Assembly: GCA_910575275.1 (NCBI GenBank)
Contig: CAJTEE010000007.1
Coordinates: 205,914 to 269,913 of the forward strand
Source of the DNA: Lachnospiraceae bacterium
GTDB lineage: Bacteria > Bacillota > Clostridia > Lachnospirales > Lachnospiraceae
Direction of reading: 5' to 3'
Length of the DNA: 64,000 nt
In this document: positions 54,963-63,962 of the stretch, piece after piece
Position numbering within the stretch: the first letter of the stretch is position 1
Layout of the letters: each line of letters begins with the position of its first letter
Made by a program: the position numbers and the translations under genes
Notes under the pieces: model-generated
What the model was told of the DNA's origin: nothing
What the model saw: the letters and a program-made list of their open reading frames with translations, nothing else
Database searches by the model: none

Positions 54963-56735
54963 ATGGTATTTGACAAGTACAGCATCCGATATCACATTTT
55001 TATCTATTTTACGGTCACGGCGCTGGCCGCCAGTATTTTTATCGGGTTGTCTCTGTATACAAGGCTGTCAGGCCTGATGGCAGACTCGATCCGGGAGGAA
55101 AACCAGATCCTGATCAACCAGGTAAACCGTTCCGTTGACTCCTATCTGCGCTCGATCATGAAGCTGTCGGATTCCCTTTATTATGGGGTGATCAAAAATG
55201 CCGATCTCTCGGATGACAGCATCGCGAACGAAATGACGCTGCTCTATGACAACAACAAGGACAATGTGGAGAACATTGCGCTGCTCTCCAAGGAGGGCGT
55301 GCTTTTAGAGGCGGTCCCGGCGGCCCGTTTAAAGACCGGTGTCGATGTGACCGGGGAGAGCTGGTTTAAGGAGGCGAGAGAGCGGACAGAGAATGTCCAT
55401 TTTTCACTGCCGCATGTGCAGTATGTATTTGATGTGGGGGATACCTATCGCTGGGTTGTCTCCGTATCTCGGGCGGTGGAAATCACGCAGGGGCCGTATA
55501 CGGATCAGGGCATCCTGTTGATTGATGTGCGATACGACAGCCTGGAACAGCTCATCGACGGCGTAAATCTGGGAAATAACGGATACGTTTACCTGCTTGG
55601 GCCGGAAGGCCGGCTGATCTGCCATCCGGACAGCCAACTGATTGACTCGGGGCTGGTCCGGGAAAATCATCTCGCCGCCGCAGAGTATCAGGATGGCAAT
55701 CACGTCGAGGAATTTATGGGGAAAAAGCGCCTCATCACCGTAAAAACGGTGGGCTATACCGGCTGGAAGATCGTCGGCGTGACGCCTTTGGACGGCATGT
55801 CGTTAAACGCCATCAAAACGCGGCTTCTGATCGTCTTTATCGTCGGCTTTGTCCTGTTCATTCTCACCATTATCAATTCCTTTATCTCCTCGCGCATCAC
55901 GGGGCCCATCAAGGAGTTAGAAAAGTCAGTGGGTGAGATCGAGGCGGGCAATTTAGAGGCCAGGGTTTACGTCGGGGGATCGTACGAGACAAGGCATCTG
56001 GGCGCGTCGATCCAGCATATGGCGGAGCAAATCCGCAGGCTGATGGACGACATCGTCGCGGAGCATGAATCAAAACGGAAAAGCGAATTTGATGCGCTGC
56101 AGTCCCAGATCAATCCGCACTTCCTTTACAATACGCTGGACATCATCGTATGGATGATCGAGAACGAAAAGCAGGGCGAGGCGGTCAAGGCCGTGACGGC
56201 GCTCGCGCGGTTCTTCCGCATCAGCTTAAGCAAGGGGAAAAACATCATCCCGGTGAGCGCGGAGCTGGAGCATGTGCGCAGCTATCTGATGATCCAGCAT
56301 ATGCGCTATAAGAACCGGTTTTCTTATACCATCGAGGCGGAAGACGAGGTCCTAGGGCTTTGCAGCCTGAAGCTTTTGCTGCAGCCGCTCGTGGAAAATG
56401 CGATCTATCACGGCATGGAGTTTATGGACGGCGACGGTGAGATCGCGGTGCGCGCCTGGCAGGAGGGAGAAGACCTGTATTTAAGCGTGTCCGATAACGG
56501 CCTTGGCATGACAAAGGAGCAGATCGACCGGATGTTTGCGGACGGGGCGCATGTCCCCTCAAGGCGCGGCTCCGGAATCGGCGTGCGGAATGTCAACGAG
56601 CGGATCAAGCTGTATTTCGGCCGTGAATATGGACTCTCGGTCTCATCGGAGCTTGATGTGGGCACGACGGTCACGGCCAGGTTAAAGGCAGTCGTCTACG
56701 AGGAAGCGACGGAGGATGAGAGCCATGTCAAATAG
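54963..56735 (+). CDS. YesM-type sensor histidine kinase
   Basis: Membrane sensor of 590 residues. A first membrane helix lies at about 10-32; a large extracytoplasmic Cache-like domain follows to about 275; a second helix with FIVGFVLFILTIINSF leads into a HAMP domain (SSRITGPIKELEKSV). The phospho-acceptor is His386 in QINPHFLYNTLD (His_kinase family), and the ATPase domain has LVENAIYHG and the G-boxes NGLGMTKEQ and GSGIGVRNV. It overlaps the next gene, a membrane-anchored binding protein, by 11 bases. Confidence 0.95.
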   Translation: MVFDKYSIRYHIFIYFTVTALAASIFIGLSLYTRLSGLMADSIREENQILINQVNRSVDSYLRSIMKLSDSLYYGVIKNADLSDDSIANEMTLLYDNNKDNVENIALLSKEGVLLEAVPAARLKTGVDVTGESWFKEARERTENVHFSLPHVQYVFDVGDTYRWVVSVSRAVEITQGPYTDQGILLIDVRYDSLEQLIDGVNLGNNGYVYLLGPEGRLICHPDSQLIDSGLVRENHLAAAEYQDGNHVEEFMGKKRLITVKTVGYTGWKIVGVTPLDGMSLNAIKTRLLIVFIVGFVLFILTIINSFISSRITGPIKELEKSVGEIEAGNLEARVYVGGSYETRHLGASIQHMAEQIRRLMDDIVAEHESKRKSEFDALQSQINPHFLYNTLDIIVWMIENEKQGEAVKAVTALARFFRISLSKGKNIIPVSAELEHVRSYLMIQHMRYKNRFSYTIEAEDEVLGLCSLKLLLQPLVENAIYHGMEFMDGDGEIAVRAWQEGEDLYLSVSDNGLGMTKEQIDRMFADGAHVPSRRGSGIGVRNVNERIKLYFGREYGLSVSSELDVGTTVTARLKAVVYEEATEDESHVK

Positions 56736-57696
56736 GGAAAAAATGCTCTGGTGTCTCGGCGCAGGGATTCTGGTGCTTCTGTTTCTGCTCTCCTCGACGG
56801 ATTTGATCATCAAAGAACAGAAACGGGAGGTCTATCGGATCTCCGTGATCATCGCGGACAGCCGGGATGAATATTATGTAAATTTCAAAAAAGGGATGGA
56901 CAAGGCGGCCCTGAACTTTCAGGCAGACGTCAACTTCATCACCCTCTATGCGGCCAATGACGAGGACCAGCAGATCGAGCTTTTGCAGCGGGAGTTGAGG
57001 GACGGCGCGCAGGCTGTCGTACTGGCGCCCGTCAATGAGGCCGATATGCTGATGCGCCTGGATGCGAGCAGGCCGAACTGTCCGGTCATTCTTTTAGGCT
57101 CCGCTACGTTAAACGAATCGGTGGCGGCGTCTCTTTCCGTGGACGGGTATGCGATGGGGCAGGAACTTGGAAGGCAGGTCGCATCGCGGGCGCCGAAGGA
57201 GATTCCCGTATGCCTCCTGACCGAGGGACTGTCTTTTACGGGGAACGCCGATATTTATGATGGGCTGCGCTCGGTTTTGGATGAGCAGGGCTTTACCTGC
57301 CGCCTTGTGGAAAGACAGGAGGCAGACACCTATAGACAGGTTGTCGAGGAGACCGTCTATCCGGGGAGCGGCCGGATCACAATCATCGCCCTGGACACGG
57401 CAGCCCTTTCGGAAACCGCGGATCTTCTGGCCGCAAGCAGCGTATACAAAGAGCATGTGGCAGGGCTGTATGGGGTCGGCTGTACGGTCGGCATCCTGAA
57501 TCATCTTGATGAGGGGATTGTCACAGGGCTTATGGCAAGCAGCCAGTTTGACGAAGGGTATCTGAGCGTGCGTCTCGCGGTCGAGGCTATACAGGGTTCG
57601 TGGCCCGGCAGGCAAAACGCACTGAATTTTTACTATATAGAAGCAAAGGATCTTCGGGATGAACGATATGAGAAAATGCTGTACCCGATGGAATAG
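56725..57696 (+). CDS. Membrane-anchored sugar-binding protein, probable sensor partner
   Basis: Type 1 periplasmic-binding fold of 323 residues. The N-terminal segment is a single membrane helix (LWCLGAGILVLLFLL) without a lipobox. The fold reads ISVIIADSRDEYYVNFKKGMD, then GAQAVVLAPVNEADM, then GIVTGLMASSQFDEGY. The ATG at 56725 is chosen because GGAGG at 56711-56715 touches the ATG at 56716. The start lies inside the kinase gene, so the two proteins are coupled in translation. In Clostridia the XylFII-LytS pair shows a membrane-tethered binding protein presenting sugar to a kinase; the same arrangement is inferred. Confidence 0.85.
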   Translation: MSNREKMLWCLGAGILVLLFLLSSTDLIIKEQKREVYRISVIIADSRDEYYVNFKKGMDKAALNFQADVNFITLYAANDEDQQIELLQRELRDGAQAVVLAPVNEADMLMRLDASRPNCPVILLGSATLNESVAASLSVDGYAMGQELGRQVASRAPKEIPVCLLTEGLSFTGNADIYDGLRSVLDEQGFTCRLVERQEADTYRQVVEETVYPGSGRITIIALDTAALSETADLLAASSVYKEHVAGLYGVGCTVGILNHLDEGIVTGLMASSQFDEGYLSVRLAVEAIQGSWPGRQNALNFYYIEAKDLRDERYEKMLYPME

Positions 57697-57717
57697 CGAA
57701 GGAGAGCTTGTGGGGGA

Positions 57718-58734
57718 ATGAAAAAACGGATCATTTTTGTGACGGCCGTGCTCATCGTCTGCATGGCTGCGCTCTTTTTGGGAGCGGATGGAGGGAGGCG
57801 GGACGGACAAGGAGCCAAAAAGACCTCGATTCGCATCGGCCTTCTTTTATATCGCGGCGACGACACCTTCATCGGGACGCTGCGAAGCTCGATCGAGGAG
57901 TGCGCTAAGGAGTACGAGCAGGAGACCGGCGTCAAGGTGACACTCGACGTGATGGATGCAAAGGGGAGCCAGAACACGCAGAACAACCAGGTGGAGCGCC
58001 TGATTTCTTTAGGTTGCGATGCGCTGTGTGTAAACATGGTGGACCGGGCGGCGGCCTCGGCCGTGATCGATAAGGCGCTCGCGGCCGGTCTTCCGGTGGT
58101 GTTTTTTAACAGAGAGCCGGTGGAGGAGGACATGAACCGCTCGGACAGGCTGTATTATGTGGGGGCCGATGCGAAGGAGTCCGCGGTGCTGCAGGGAGAG
58201 CTCCTTGTAGACGCCTATAAAAAGAACCCGGGCTCGCTGGATTTAAACGGGGACGGGAAGGTGAGCTATGTGCTTTTGGAGGGGGAGACGAGCCACCAGG
58301 ATTCGCTGATCCGGACGGAGTGGTCGATTCAGACCTTAAAGGATGGGGGAGTGCCGATCGAGAAAATCACCGGAGGGATCGCAAACTGGGAGCGGAGCCA
58401 GGCCTCCGCGCTGATGGAGCAGTGGATTTTAGAGTATCCGGGGCAGATCGAGCTGGTGATCTGCAACAATGACGACATGGCGCTGGGTGCGATCGACGCG
58501 ATGGAGCGGAATGATGTGTCGCCGGGGTCTATTCGGCTCGTGGGAATCGACGGGACGCCGGCGGGGCAGGAGGCGTTAAAGGCCGGAAAGCTTCTGGGGA
58601 CGGTGGAATCGGACCGGGAGCTGTATGCGAGGGCGATTTTTGAGATCGCGGCGGCGCTTTCGGAGAGGGAAGCGGTGGAGTATGAGAAGTATTTCTGGTG
58701 CCCGCAGAGGGCGTTAGCGGGGGGGGTGCGGTAG
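57718..58734 (+). CDS. Galactose/glucose-type binding protein
   Basis: Binding protein of 338 residues with an N-terminal hydrophobic signal or anchor (IIFVTAVLIVCMAALFLGA) and no clear lipobox. The calcium loop DLNGDGKVSY and CNNDDMALGAIDAM are characteristic of MglB-type proteins. It is a paralogue of the mglB product at 59495, sharing the DxNGDGKVSY loop. It follows the first binding protein by 21 bases. Either it feeds the mgl transporter or serves the same sensor; the sequence does not decide. Confidence 0.88.
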   Translation: MKKRIIFVTAVLIVCMAALFLGADGGRRDGQGAKKTSIRIGLLLYRGDDTFIGTLRSSIEECAKEYEQETGVKVTLDVMDAKGSQNTQNNQVERLISLGCDALCVNMVDRAAASAVIDKALAAGLPVVFFNREPVEEDMNRSDRLYYVGADAKESAVLQGELLVDAYKKNPGSLDLNGDGKVSYVLLEGETSHQDSLIRTEWSIQTLKDGGVPIEKITGGIANWERSQASALMEQWILEYPGQIELVICNNDDMALGAIDAMERNDVSPGSIRLVGIDGTPAGQEALKAGKLLGTVESDRELYARAIFEIAAALSEREAVEYEKYFWCPQRALAGGVR

Positions 58735-58857
58735 AGGTCCGCGTTGACCGGGGTGGAAGGGAAAGAAAAGAGCTTCCTGCCTTTGTGGATGGGGCAGGGG
58801 AAGGGGAGAAGAAGGAGTGATCCGGGGGCTTATGTGGCGGAGTGTGCGTATGTGGTT

Positions 58858-59243
58858 TTAGTAGACGTTTACGGTGGTCAGGATTTCTCCGTCTGCGCAG
58901 TCGAAGGAGACGGTGTCGGAGTCGTCGAGTCCGGGGACAGCGCCGAGGATCGTCCATTCTTCCGGGGAGAAGTCGTAGGCGGTCTATTCTTTGCCGTTGA
59001 GCAGGATCGGTACGAAGTAGAGGCTGTAGTCGTCTCCTTCGAAGAACAGCCCCATGTATACCAGATGGGCGTCAATGGCTCGATGAGAGGGTAAATCCGC
59101 AGCCGGAATTCTGCGTTCCAAAGAAGATAGGCGGCGCCTTGGGGAATCAGCATCAGCGCCTCGTTCAGCGCGGAGACTTCATCGTCACAAAACGCTACTC
59201 GTATCATGGCAGCTTTTGTCCTACTTTTCATAAACAAGCGCAT
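58858..59243 (-). pseudogene. Decayed gene remnants in the gap before mglB
   Basis: On the minus strand, MIRVAFCDDE (from 59207) is the start of a LytTR-type response regulator but ends after about 20 codons. Further on, another frame encodes GLFFEGDDYSLYFVPILLNGKE, then a TAG, then TAYDFSPEEWTILGAVPGLDD and a natural-looking end at 58858. At least two genes have been joined and broken here. The function of the second part is unknown. Confidence 0.55.
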
Positions 59244-59397
59244 AAATTAAATTTATATTATAATAGAATAGCACTGCGAAAAGGCCAAATCGGCTGGATC
59301 GTACGAAAAAAGACCTGAATCGACATTTCGGTCCGCCGCCCCTTTTTTCGATGCCATGGATATCAAAAAAAATTGATAATTTTAAGAAAAAATAGTA

Positions 59398-59426
59398 TAG
59401 AAATGTGCACAAAAAAATAGTATAAT
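59398..59426 (+). promoter_or_regulatory. Probable promoter of the mgl operon
   Basis: A perfect TATAAT (59421-59426) with a poor -35 (TAGAAA, 59398-59403, 17-bp spacer). A weak -35 at a strong -10 suggests dependence on an activator, plausibly the YesN-type regulator upstream. The flanking DNA is A+T-rich. Confidence 0.5.
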
Positions 59427-59494
59427 AGCTCTGTCGTTAAGCAAAAACTGCTAATAGCGGCAAAACAAAAAACAGAATGGGAGGAACTACAACA

Positions 59495-60625
59495 ATGAGA
59501 TTCACAAAGAAAGCGGCAGCTCTTGCACTGGCATCCGTGATGGCGATGTCTCTGGCAGGCTGTTCCGGCAACAGCTCGAATTCTACAACGGCGGCGGCTA
59601 CTGAGGCGGCCACGACGGCGGCAGCTACCGAGGCAGCCACGACGGCAGCGGCAGAAGCGGCTACCACCGCAGCCGAGGCGGCAGGCGGAGCAGACGTTTC
59701 CGACAAGAAGGTCGGCATCAGCATCTATAAGTTCGATGATAACTTTATGACCCTTTACAGGACCGAGCTGGTTCGTTATCTGACCGAGGATCTTGGCTTC
59801 AAGCCGGAGAACGTTGTCGTTCAGGATGGTAAGGGCGATCAGGCTGAGCAGACAAACCAGATCCAGAACTTCATCACACAGAAATATGACGTTCTGATTC
59901 TGAACCTGGTACAGGCATCCTCCGCACCGGATGTAACCGATATGTGTAAAGAGGCCGGGATTCCGGTTGTTTACATCAACCGTGAGCCGGATGTAGCCGA
60001 GGAGGAGAGATGGGCTTCCGAGGGAATTGCCGCTACCTACGTTGGCTGTGACGCAAGACAGTCCGGTACGTATCAGGGCGAGGAGATCCTTGAAACCTCC
60101 ACAAAGGGCGACATCAACGGCGACGGCAAGGTTTCCTACATCATGATCCAGGGCGACCCGGAGAACGTAGACGCACAGTATCGTACCGAGTTCTCTGTTA
60201 AGGCTCTGACCGATGCCGGCATGGAGGTTGAGGAGCTTCTTATGCAGCGTGGTGACTGGGATCAGGCGAAAGCGCAGCAGATCGCGCAGGATGCTCTGAC
60301 GCAGCACGGCGACAAGATCGAGGTTATCTTCTGTAATAATGATGCAATGGCTCTTGGTGCCCTTCAGGCGATCGAGGCAGCCGGCCGTAAGGTAAACGAG
60401 GACATCTACCTGGTAGGTGTTGACGCTCTGACCGAGGCTGTTCAGAACGTTATCGACGGCAAGCAGACCGGTACCGTATTCAACGATCATTTTGCACAGG
60501 CGCACACGGCAGGCGATATCGCTGTCAAGTTCCTTGCGGGTGAGACCGTTGAGCCGGTTAACATGGTTGACTACTCCAAGGTTACCCAGGAGAATGCACA
60601 GGATATCCTGGATATGTTAAAGTAA
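59495..60625 (+). CDS. mglB: Galactose/methyl-galactoside ABC transporter binding lipoprotein
   Basis: Sugar-binding lipoprotein of 376 residues. The signal peptide ends at LAGC. Residues about 27-65 form an Ala/Thr/Glu linker built from tandem repeats of about 27 bases. The mature fold begins KVGISIYKFDDNFMTLYR. A calcium loop DINGDGKVSY and CNNDAMALGALQAIEA identify the MglB group. The ATG at 59495 after GGGAGGA is preferred to 59477. A terminator-like hairpin separates it from mglA, so it should be made in excess over the membrane parts. Confidence 0.94.
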   Translation: MRFTKKAAALALASVMAMSLAGCSGNSSNSTTAAATEAATTAAATEAATTAAAEAATTAAEAAGGADVSDKKVGISIYKFDDNFMTLYRTELVRYLTEDLGFKPENVVVQDGKGDQAEQTNQIQNFITQKYDVLILNLVQASSAPDVTDMCKEAGIPVVYINREPDVAEEERWASEGIAATYVGCDARQSGTYQGEEILETSTKGDINGDGKVSYIMIQGDPENVDAQYRTEFSVKALTDAGMEVEELLMQRGDWDQAKAQQIAQDALTQHGDKIEVIFCNNDAMALGALQAIEAAGRKVNEDIYLVGVDALTEAVQNVIDGKQTGTVFNDHFAQAHTAGDIAVKFLAGETVEPVNMVDYSKVTQENAQDILDMLK

Positions 60626-60644
60626 GGTAACGCTTTTGCGATTG

Positions 60645-60682
60645 AAACCGGATGTGCCCGTTGTGACACATCCGGTTTTATC
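60645..60682 (+). terminator. Attenuating hairpin between mglB and mglA
   Basis: A 12-bp perfect stem (60645-60656 with 60667-60678) followed by TATC. Partial termination would lower mglA-mglC expression relative to mglB. Confidence 0.75.
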
Positions 60683-60780
60683 ATAAACGACAGACGGAAC
60701 TGTTTTGCTGTTTATGATATCCCTTTGGGGGAATGCTATAAAATGATTTGCACGTCAAATGAGCTGAAAGGAGTTTGGGG

Positions 60781-62337
60781 ATGGCAGAGCAGTACAGACT
60801 CGAAATGAAAGGGGTCAAAAAGACCTTCCCGGGCGTTAAAGCGTTGGATGGCGTAAATTTACAGGTACGTCCCGGGACCGTTCATGCACTGATGGGAGAG
60901 AACGGAGCCGGAAAGTCCACGCTGATGAAATGCCTGTTCGGGATTTATAAGATGGATGAAGGAGAAGTTTACATCGACGGCGTGAAGACAGAGATTGCAA
61001 ACCCCGACGATGCACTCCATAAAGGGCTCGCCATGGTGCACCAGGAGCTGCAGCCGATACCGGCCCGCTCTATCGCTGAAAATATGTACCTGGGCAGATA
61101 CCCGATGAAAAAGTTTGGCCCGATCAAGATTGTGGATCACGCAACCATGAACAGCGAGGCCGAAAAATGGCTGCGGGATGTGAAAATGAACTTTAATCCC
61201 AAGGCGCAGTTAGGAACCTTATCCATTGGACAGATGCAGTCGGTTGAGATTGCGAAGGCCGTCAGCCAGAGTGCGAATCTGGTAATCTTAGACGAGCCGA
61301 CCTCCTCACTGACTGATAATGAGGTAGAAGCACTGTTCCGCATTATCAGGGACTTAAAGTCTCGCGGTGTTTCTATGATATATATCAGCCATAAGATGGC
61401 TGAGATCCGCCAGATTTCCGACGATATCACGATTATGCGTGACGGAACCTATGTGGGGACCTGGAGAATCGAAGATATTTCCGATGAGGAGATCGTCCGC
61501 CAGATGGTGGGACGTGAGCTCACAAACGTATATCCGCCGAAGGATGACTACCGGACGGATGAGACCGTTTTAAAAGTGGATCATTTGACGAGTATTCATT
61601 CCAATTCCTTCCAGGATTGTTCGTTTGAACTGAAGCGCGGAGAGATCCTGGGCTTTGGCGGCCTGGTAGGCGCACAGAGAACCGAGCTGATGGAGGCCAT
61701 CTTCGGAATGCGCCATATCCAGAGAGGTACGGTACAGATCTTAGGCAAGGAGGCTCACATCAAACGGCCGCAGGATGCGATCAACAGCTCGGTCGGGATG
61801 ATCACGGAGGACCGCCGCGGCAACGGAATCTTCGGCTGCTTAAGCATCGATGACAATACGGCGATCGCATCTTATAAGAACTATACGCATGCAGGCAAGA
61901 TCAACAAGAGCGAGGTCGATAAGGTCGTAAAGGACAGCATTGCAAAGCTGAGCATTAAGACACCGAGCGGGAAGACCCTGATCCAGTCGCTCTCCGGCGG
62001 AAATCAGCAAAAGGTCATTATCGCAAGATGGCTTGCCAACAACCCGGATATCCTGATCATGGATGAGCCGACAAGGGGAATCGACGTCGGTGCAAAGTAT
62101 GAAATCTACCAGATCATGATCGAACTGGTCAAACAGGGCAAATCCATTATTATGATCTCGTCGGAAATGCCGGAGCTAATCGGCATGTCCAACCGTATCA
62201 TCGTCATGTGCAACGGCCATATCACCGGCGAGGTTGAGGGCGAGGATGCGACCCAGGAGAATATCATGGCCTTTGCCACAAAATTTGATTTGAGCGGTTC
62301 AACAAAGAAAGAAGCCACACAGGAGGTTCAGTCATGA
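60781..62337 (+). CDS. mglA: Galactose/methyl-galactoside ABC transporter ATPase
   Basis: Sugar-import ATPase of 518 residues with two ABC modules. The N-terminal module has Walker A GENGAGKST, signature LSIGQMQSVEIAKA and Walker B LVILDEPTSSL. The C-terminal module has the degenerate Walker A GGLVGAQRTELM usual in this family, signature LSGGNQQKVIIARWL and DILIMDEPTRGID. AAAGGAG eight bases upstream fixes the start at 60781. It overlaps mglC by four bases. Confidence 0.96.
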   Translation: MAEQYRLEMKGVKKTFPGVKALDGVNLQVRPGTVHALMGENGAGKSTLMKCLFGIYKMDEGEVYIDGVKTEIANPDDALHKGLAMVHQELQPIPARSIAENMYLGRYPMKKFGPIKIVDHATMNSEAEKWLRDVKMNFNPKAQLGTLSIGQMQSVEIAKAVSQSANLVILDEPTSSLTDNEVEALFRIIRDLKSRGVSMIYISHKMAEIRQISDDITIMRDGTYVGTWRIEDISDEEIVRQMVGRELTNVYPPKDDYRTDETVLKVDHLTSIHSNSFQDCSFELKRGEILGFGGLVGAQRTELMEAIFGMRHIQRGTVQILGKEAHIKRPQDAINSSVGMITEDRRGNGIFGCLSIDDNTAIASYKNYTHAGKINKSEVDKVVKDSIAKLSIKTPSGKTLIQSLSGGNQQKVIIARWLANNPDILIMDEPTRGIDVGAKYEIYQIMIELVKQGKSIIMISSEMPELIGMSNRIIVMCNGHITGEVEGEDATQENIMAFATKFDLSGSTKKEATQEVQS

Positions 62338-63341
62338 AAGCGAAAAACTTCAATATAAAAGATTTCCTCGTCAACAACGGAATCATTGTTGTCCTGGTTT
62401 TGCTGGCGTTTTACACCGGTATTATGCAGCCGACATTCTTTTCAAAGGATAACTGGATCAATATTGCGCTAAACGTTGCACCCCGTTTTATCATCGCCTG
62501 CGGCGTCTCCGGCTGCCTGATCACGAAGGGTACGGACCTTTCCGCCGGCCGTCAGGTCGGCCTTGCTGCCTGTCTGGCAGGTACACTTTTGCAAAAGCCC
62601 GACTACAGCGGCAAGTTCTATCAGAATCTTCCGGATTTCGGCGGCATGTGGTGGCTTTGGGTCATCGCCGTGATCCTGATCTGTGTTGCGGTTTGCTGCG
62701 TATTCGGTTTTATCAATGGTATTGTAATTTCCTATTTACAGGTCCCGGCCTTCATCGGAACTCTGGGTATGCAGCTGATCGTCTACGGTGTCTGCCTGGT
62801 CTACACGAATGCGACGCCGATCGGCGGCTATCACAGCGCGTATACGATCGTCGCGAAGGGCAAACTCTTTGGCGTACTTCCGTACCTGTTCCTGATCGCA
62901 CTGGCGGTCGGCCTGGTCATGTGGTTTATCTATAATATGACCCCGCACGGTAAGTACATGTACGCGATCGGCGGCAATGAGCAGTCGGCAGAGGTGTCCG
63001 GTGTTAATACTAAGAGAACGAAGATCATTATCTACATGACGGCAGCGGCTCTGTATGCGCTGGGCGGCTTCTTAGTCGGCGCTAAGTCCGGCGGTTCCTC
63101 GGTCAATATGGGCCAGGGCTGGGAGCTGGAGGCCATTGCTGCCTGTACGATCGGCGGCGTCTCGGTCAACGGTGGTATCGGACGAATCTCGGGTGTTTTG
63201 ATCGGCGTTCTGGTATTTGAGATCCTGAAGACCTGCTTACAGTATCTGGGCGTGGATACAAACTATCAGTATATCGCACAGGGTATTGTTATCGTAGTCG
63301 CGATCGCACTTGACATTCGGAAATACATTGCAAAGAAGTAA
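62334..63341 (+). CDS. mglC: Galactose/methyl-galactoside ABC transporter permease
   Basis: Membrane subunit of 335 residues of the ribose/galactose permease family. About eight to ten hydrophobic segments are visible; the conserved CGVSGCLITKGTDLSAGRQVG and GGNEQSAEVSGVNTKRTKI loops and the late AIAACTIGGVSVNGGIG are typical of MglC. The ATG overlaps the mglA stop (ATGA). A terminator follows 200 bases later. Confidence 0.96.
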   Translation: MKAKNFNIKDFLVNNGIIVVLVLLAFYTGIMQPTFFSKDNWINIALNVAPRFIIACGVSGCLITKGTDLSAGRQVGLAACLAGTLLQKPDYSGKFYQNLPDFGGMWWLWVIAVILICVAVCCVFGFINGIVISYLQVPAFIGTLGMQLIVYGVCLVYTNATPIGGYHSAYTIVAKGKLFGVLPYLFLIALAVGLVMWFIYNMTPHGKYMYAIGGNEQSAEVSGVNTKRTKIIIYMTAAALYALGGFLVGAKSGGSSVNMGQGWELEAIAACTIGGVSVNGGIGRISGVLIGVLVFEILKTCLQYLGVDTNYQYIAQGIVIVVAIALDIRKYIAKK

Positions 63342-63533
63342 AATCGTCACTGGTCCCATAGGTCTGCACAGGGTCTTCTGCACTCCGTTTCGGTCGCTGC
63401 CAGACAAGTGCCACCGGCACCTGGCAGCCCGGCGAAGCGAGGTCATTTCCTGCGCCGACCGTAAAAATGCGTGGAACAGCCGGCAAACATCCATCGCCGC
63501 AGGCGATTTAGCATGGATATGCAAAAAACGGAT

Positions 63534-63564
63534 CGGCCGCGGGGAATCCCTGCGGTCGGTTTTT
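63534..63564 (+). terminator. Terminator of the mgl operon
   Basis: CCGCGGGG pairs with CCCTGCGG (one wobble) inside a CGG...TCGG extension and runs into TTTTT. The 190 bases between mglC and this hairpin hold no supported gene. Confidence 0.78.
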
Positions 63565-63580
63565 GACAGGAGAGAAGACA

Positions 63581-63802
63581 GTGGAAGAAAGACAGGAAGA
63601 AAAGCTCTCTGAAGGAGAGAAGACATTAGAGGAGCTTCAGGAAGAAAACCGCAGGCTCCAGGAGGAGAATGAACGGCTGAACCGTTCGATCAAGGAGCGA
63701 ATGTATGACAAGATCCATGTATCCGTTCGGACCATTGACATTTTTATCGCAGTCATGTGTGTGCTGTTTGTGGTGGTTGTGATCCTGGGGATGCTGAAAT
63801 AA
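63581..63802 (+). CDS. Small coiled-coil, single-span membrane protein
   Basis: Protein of 73 residues. Residues about 5-45 are a highly charged coiled-coil (KTLEELQEENRRLQEENERL), and a C-terminal membrane helix (IFIAVMCVLFVVVVILGML) ends the protein with one Lys, a tail-anchored arrangement. The start is GTG at 63581 with AGGAG seven bases upstream; an in-frame TTG at 63563 lies in the terminator. Function unknown. Confidence 0.75.
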   Translation: MEERQEEKLSEGEKTLEELQEENRRLQEENERLNRSIKERMYDKIHVSVRTIDIFIAVMCVLFVVVVILGMLK

Positions 63803-63827
63803 AAAAGTGTGCGCAGAGCGCACACTT
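63800..63827 (-). terminator. Hairpin with T-run on the minus strand
   Basis: A 10-bp perfect stem (63805-63814 with 63818-63827) followed on the minus strand by TTTTTT. It overlaps the stop of the coiled-coil gene. Confidence 0.7.
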
Positions 63828-63843
63828 CAGAGTGTAGACAAAG

Positions 63844-63868
63844 TCCCGCACTTTTGTGTGGGATTTTT
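63844..63868 (+). terminator. Terminator of the coiled-coil gene
   Basis: TCCCGCAC (63844-63851) pairs with GTGTGGGA (63856-63863, one wobble) and is followed by TTTTT. Confidence 0.85.
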
Positions 63869-63920
63869 CTATGATAAATGCCGAAAATCCAGTATTATTG
63901 CGGCTTTTAAGGTGCTTTTC

Positions 63921-63929
63921 TGATATAAT
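63921..63929 (+). promoter_or_regulatory. Extended -10 promoter near the right edge
   Basis: TGATATAAT is an extended -10 box (TG-n-TATAAT). It points at the partial gene starting at 63963. Confidence 0.5.
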
Positions 63930-63962
63930 AGAAGTATCAAATCAAGGCAGGTATTTCTACTT

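Noticed and set aside
63310..63612. Plus-strand frame of 100 codons after mglC
   Set aside because: It overlaps the end of mglC and the mgl terminator and has no ribosome site.
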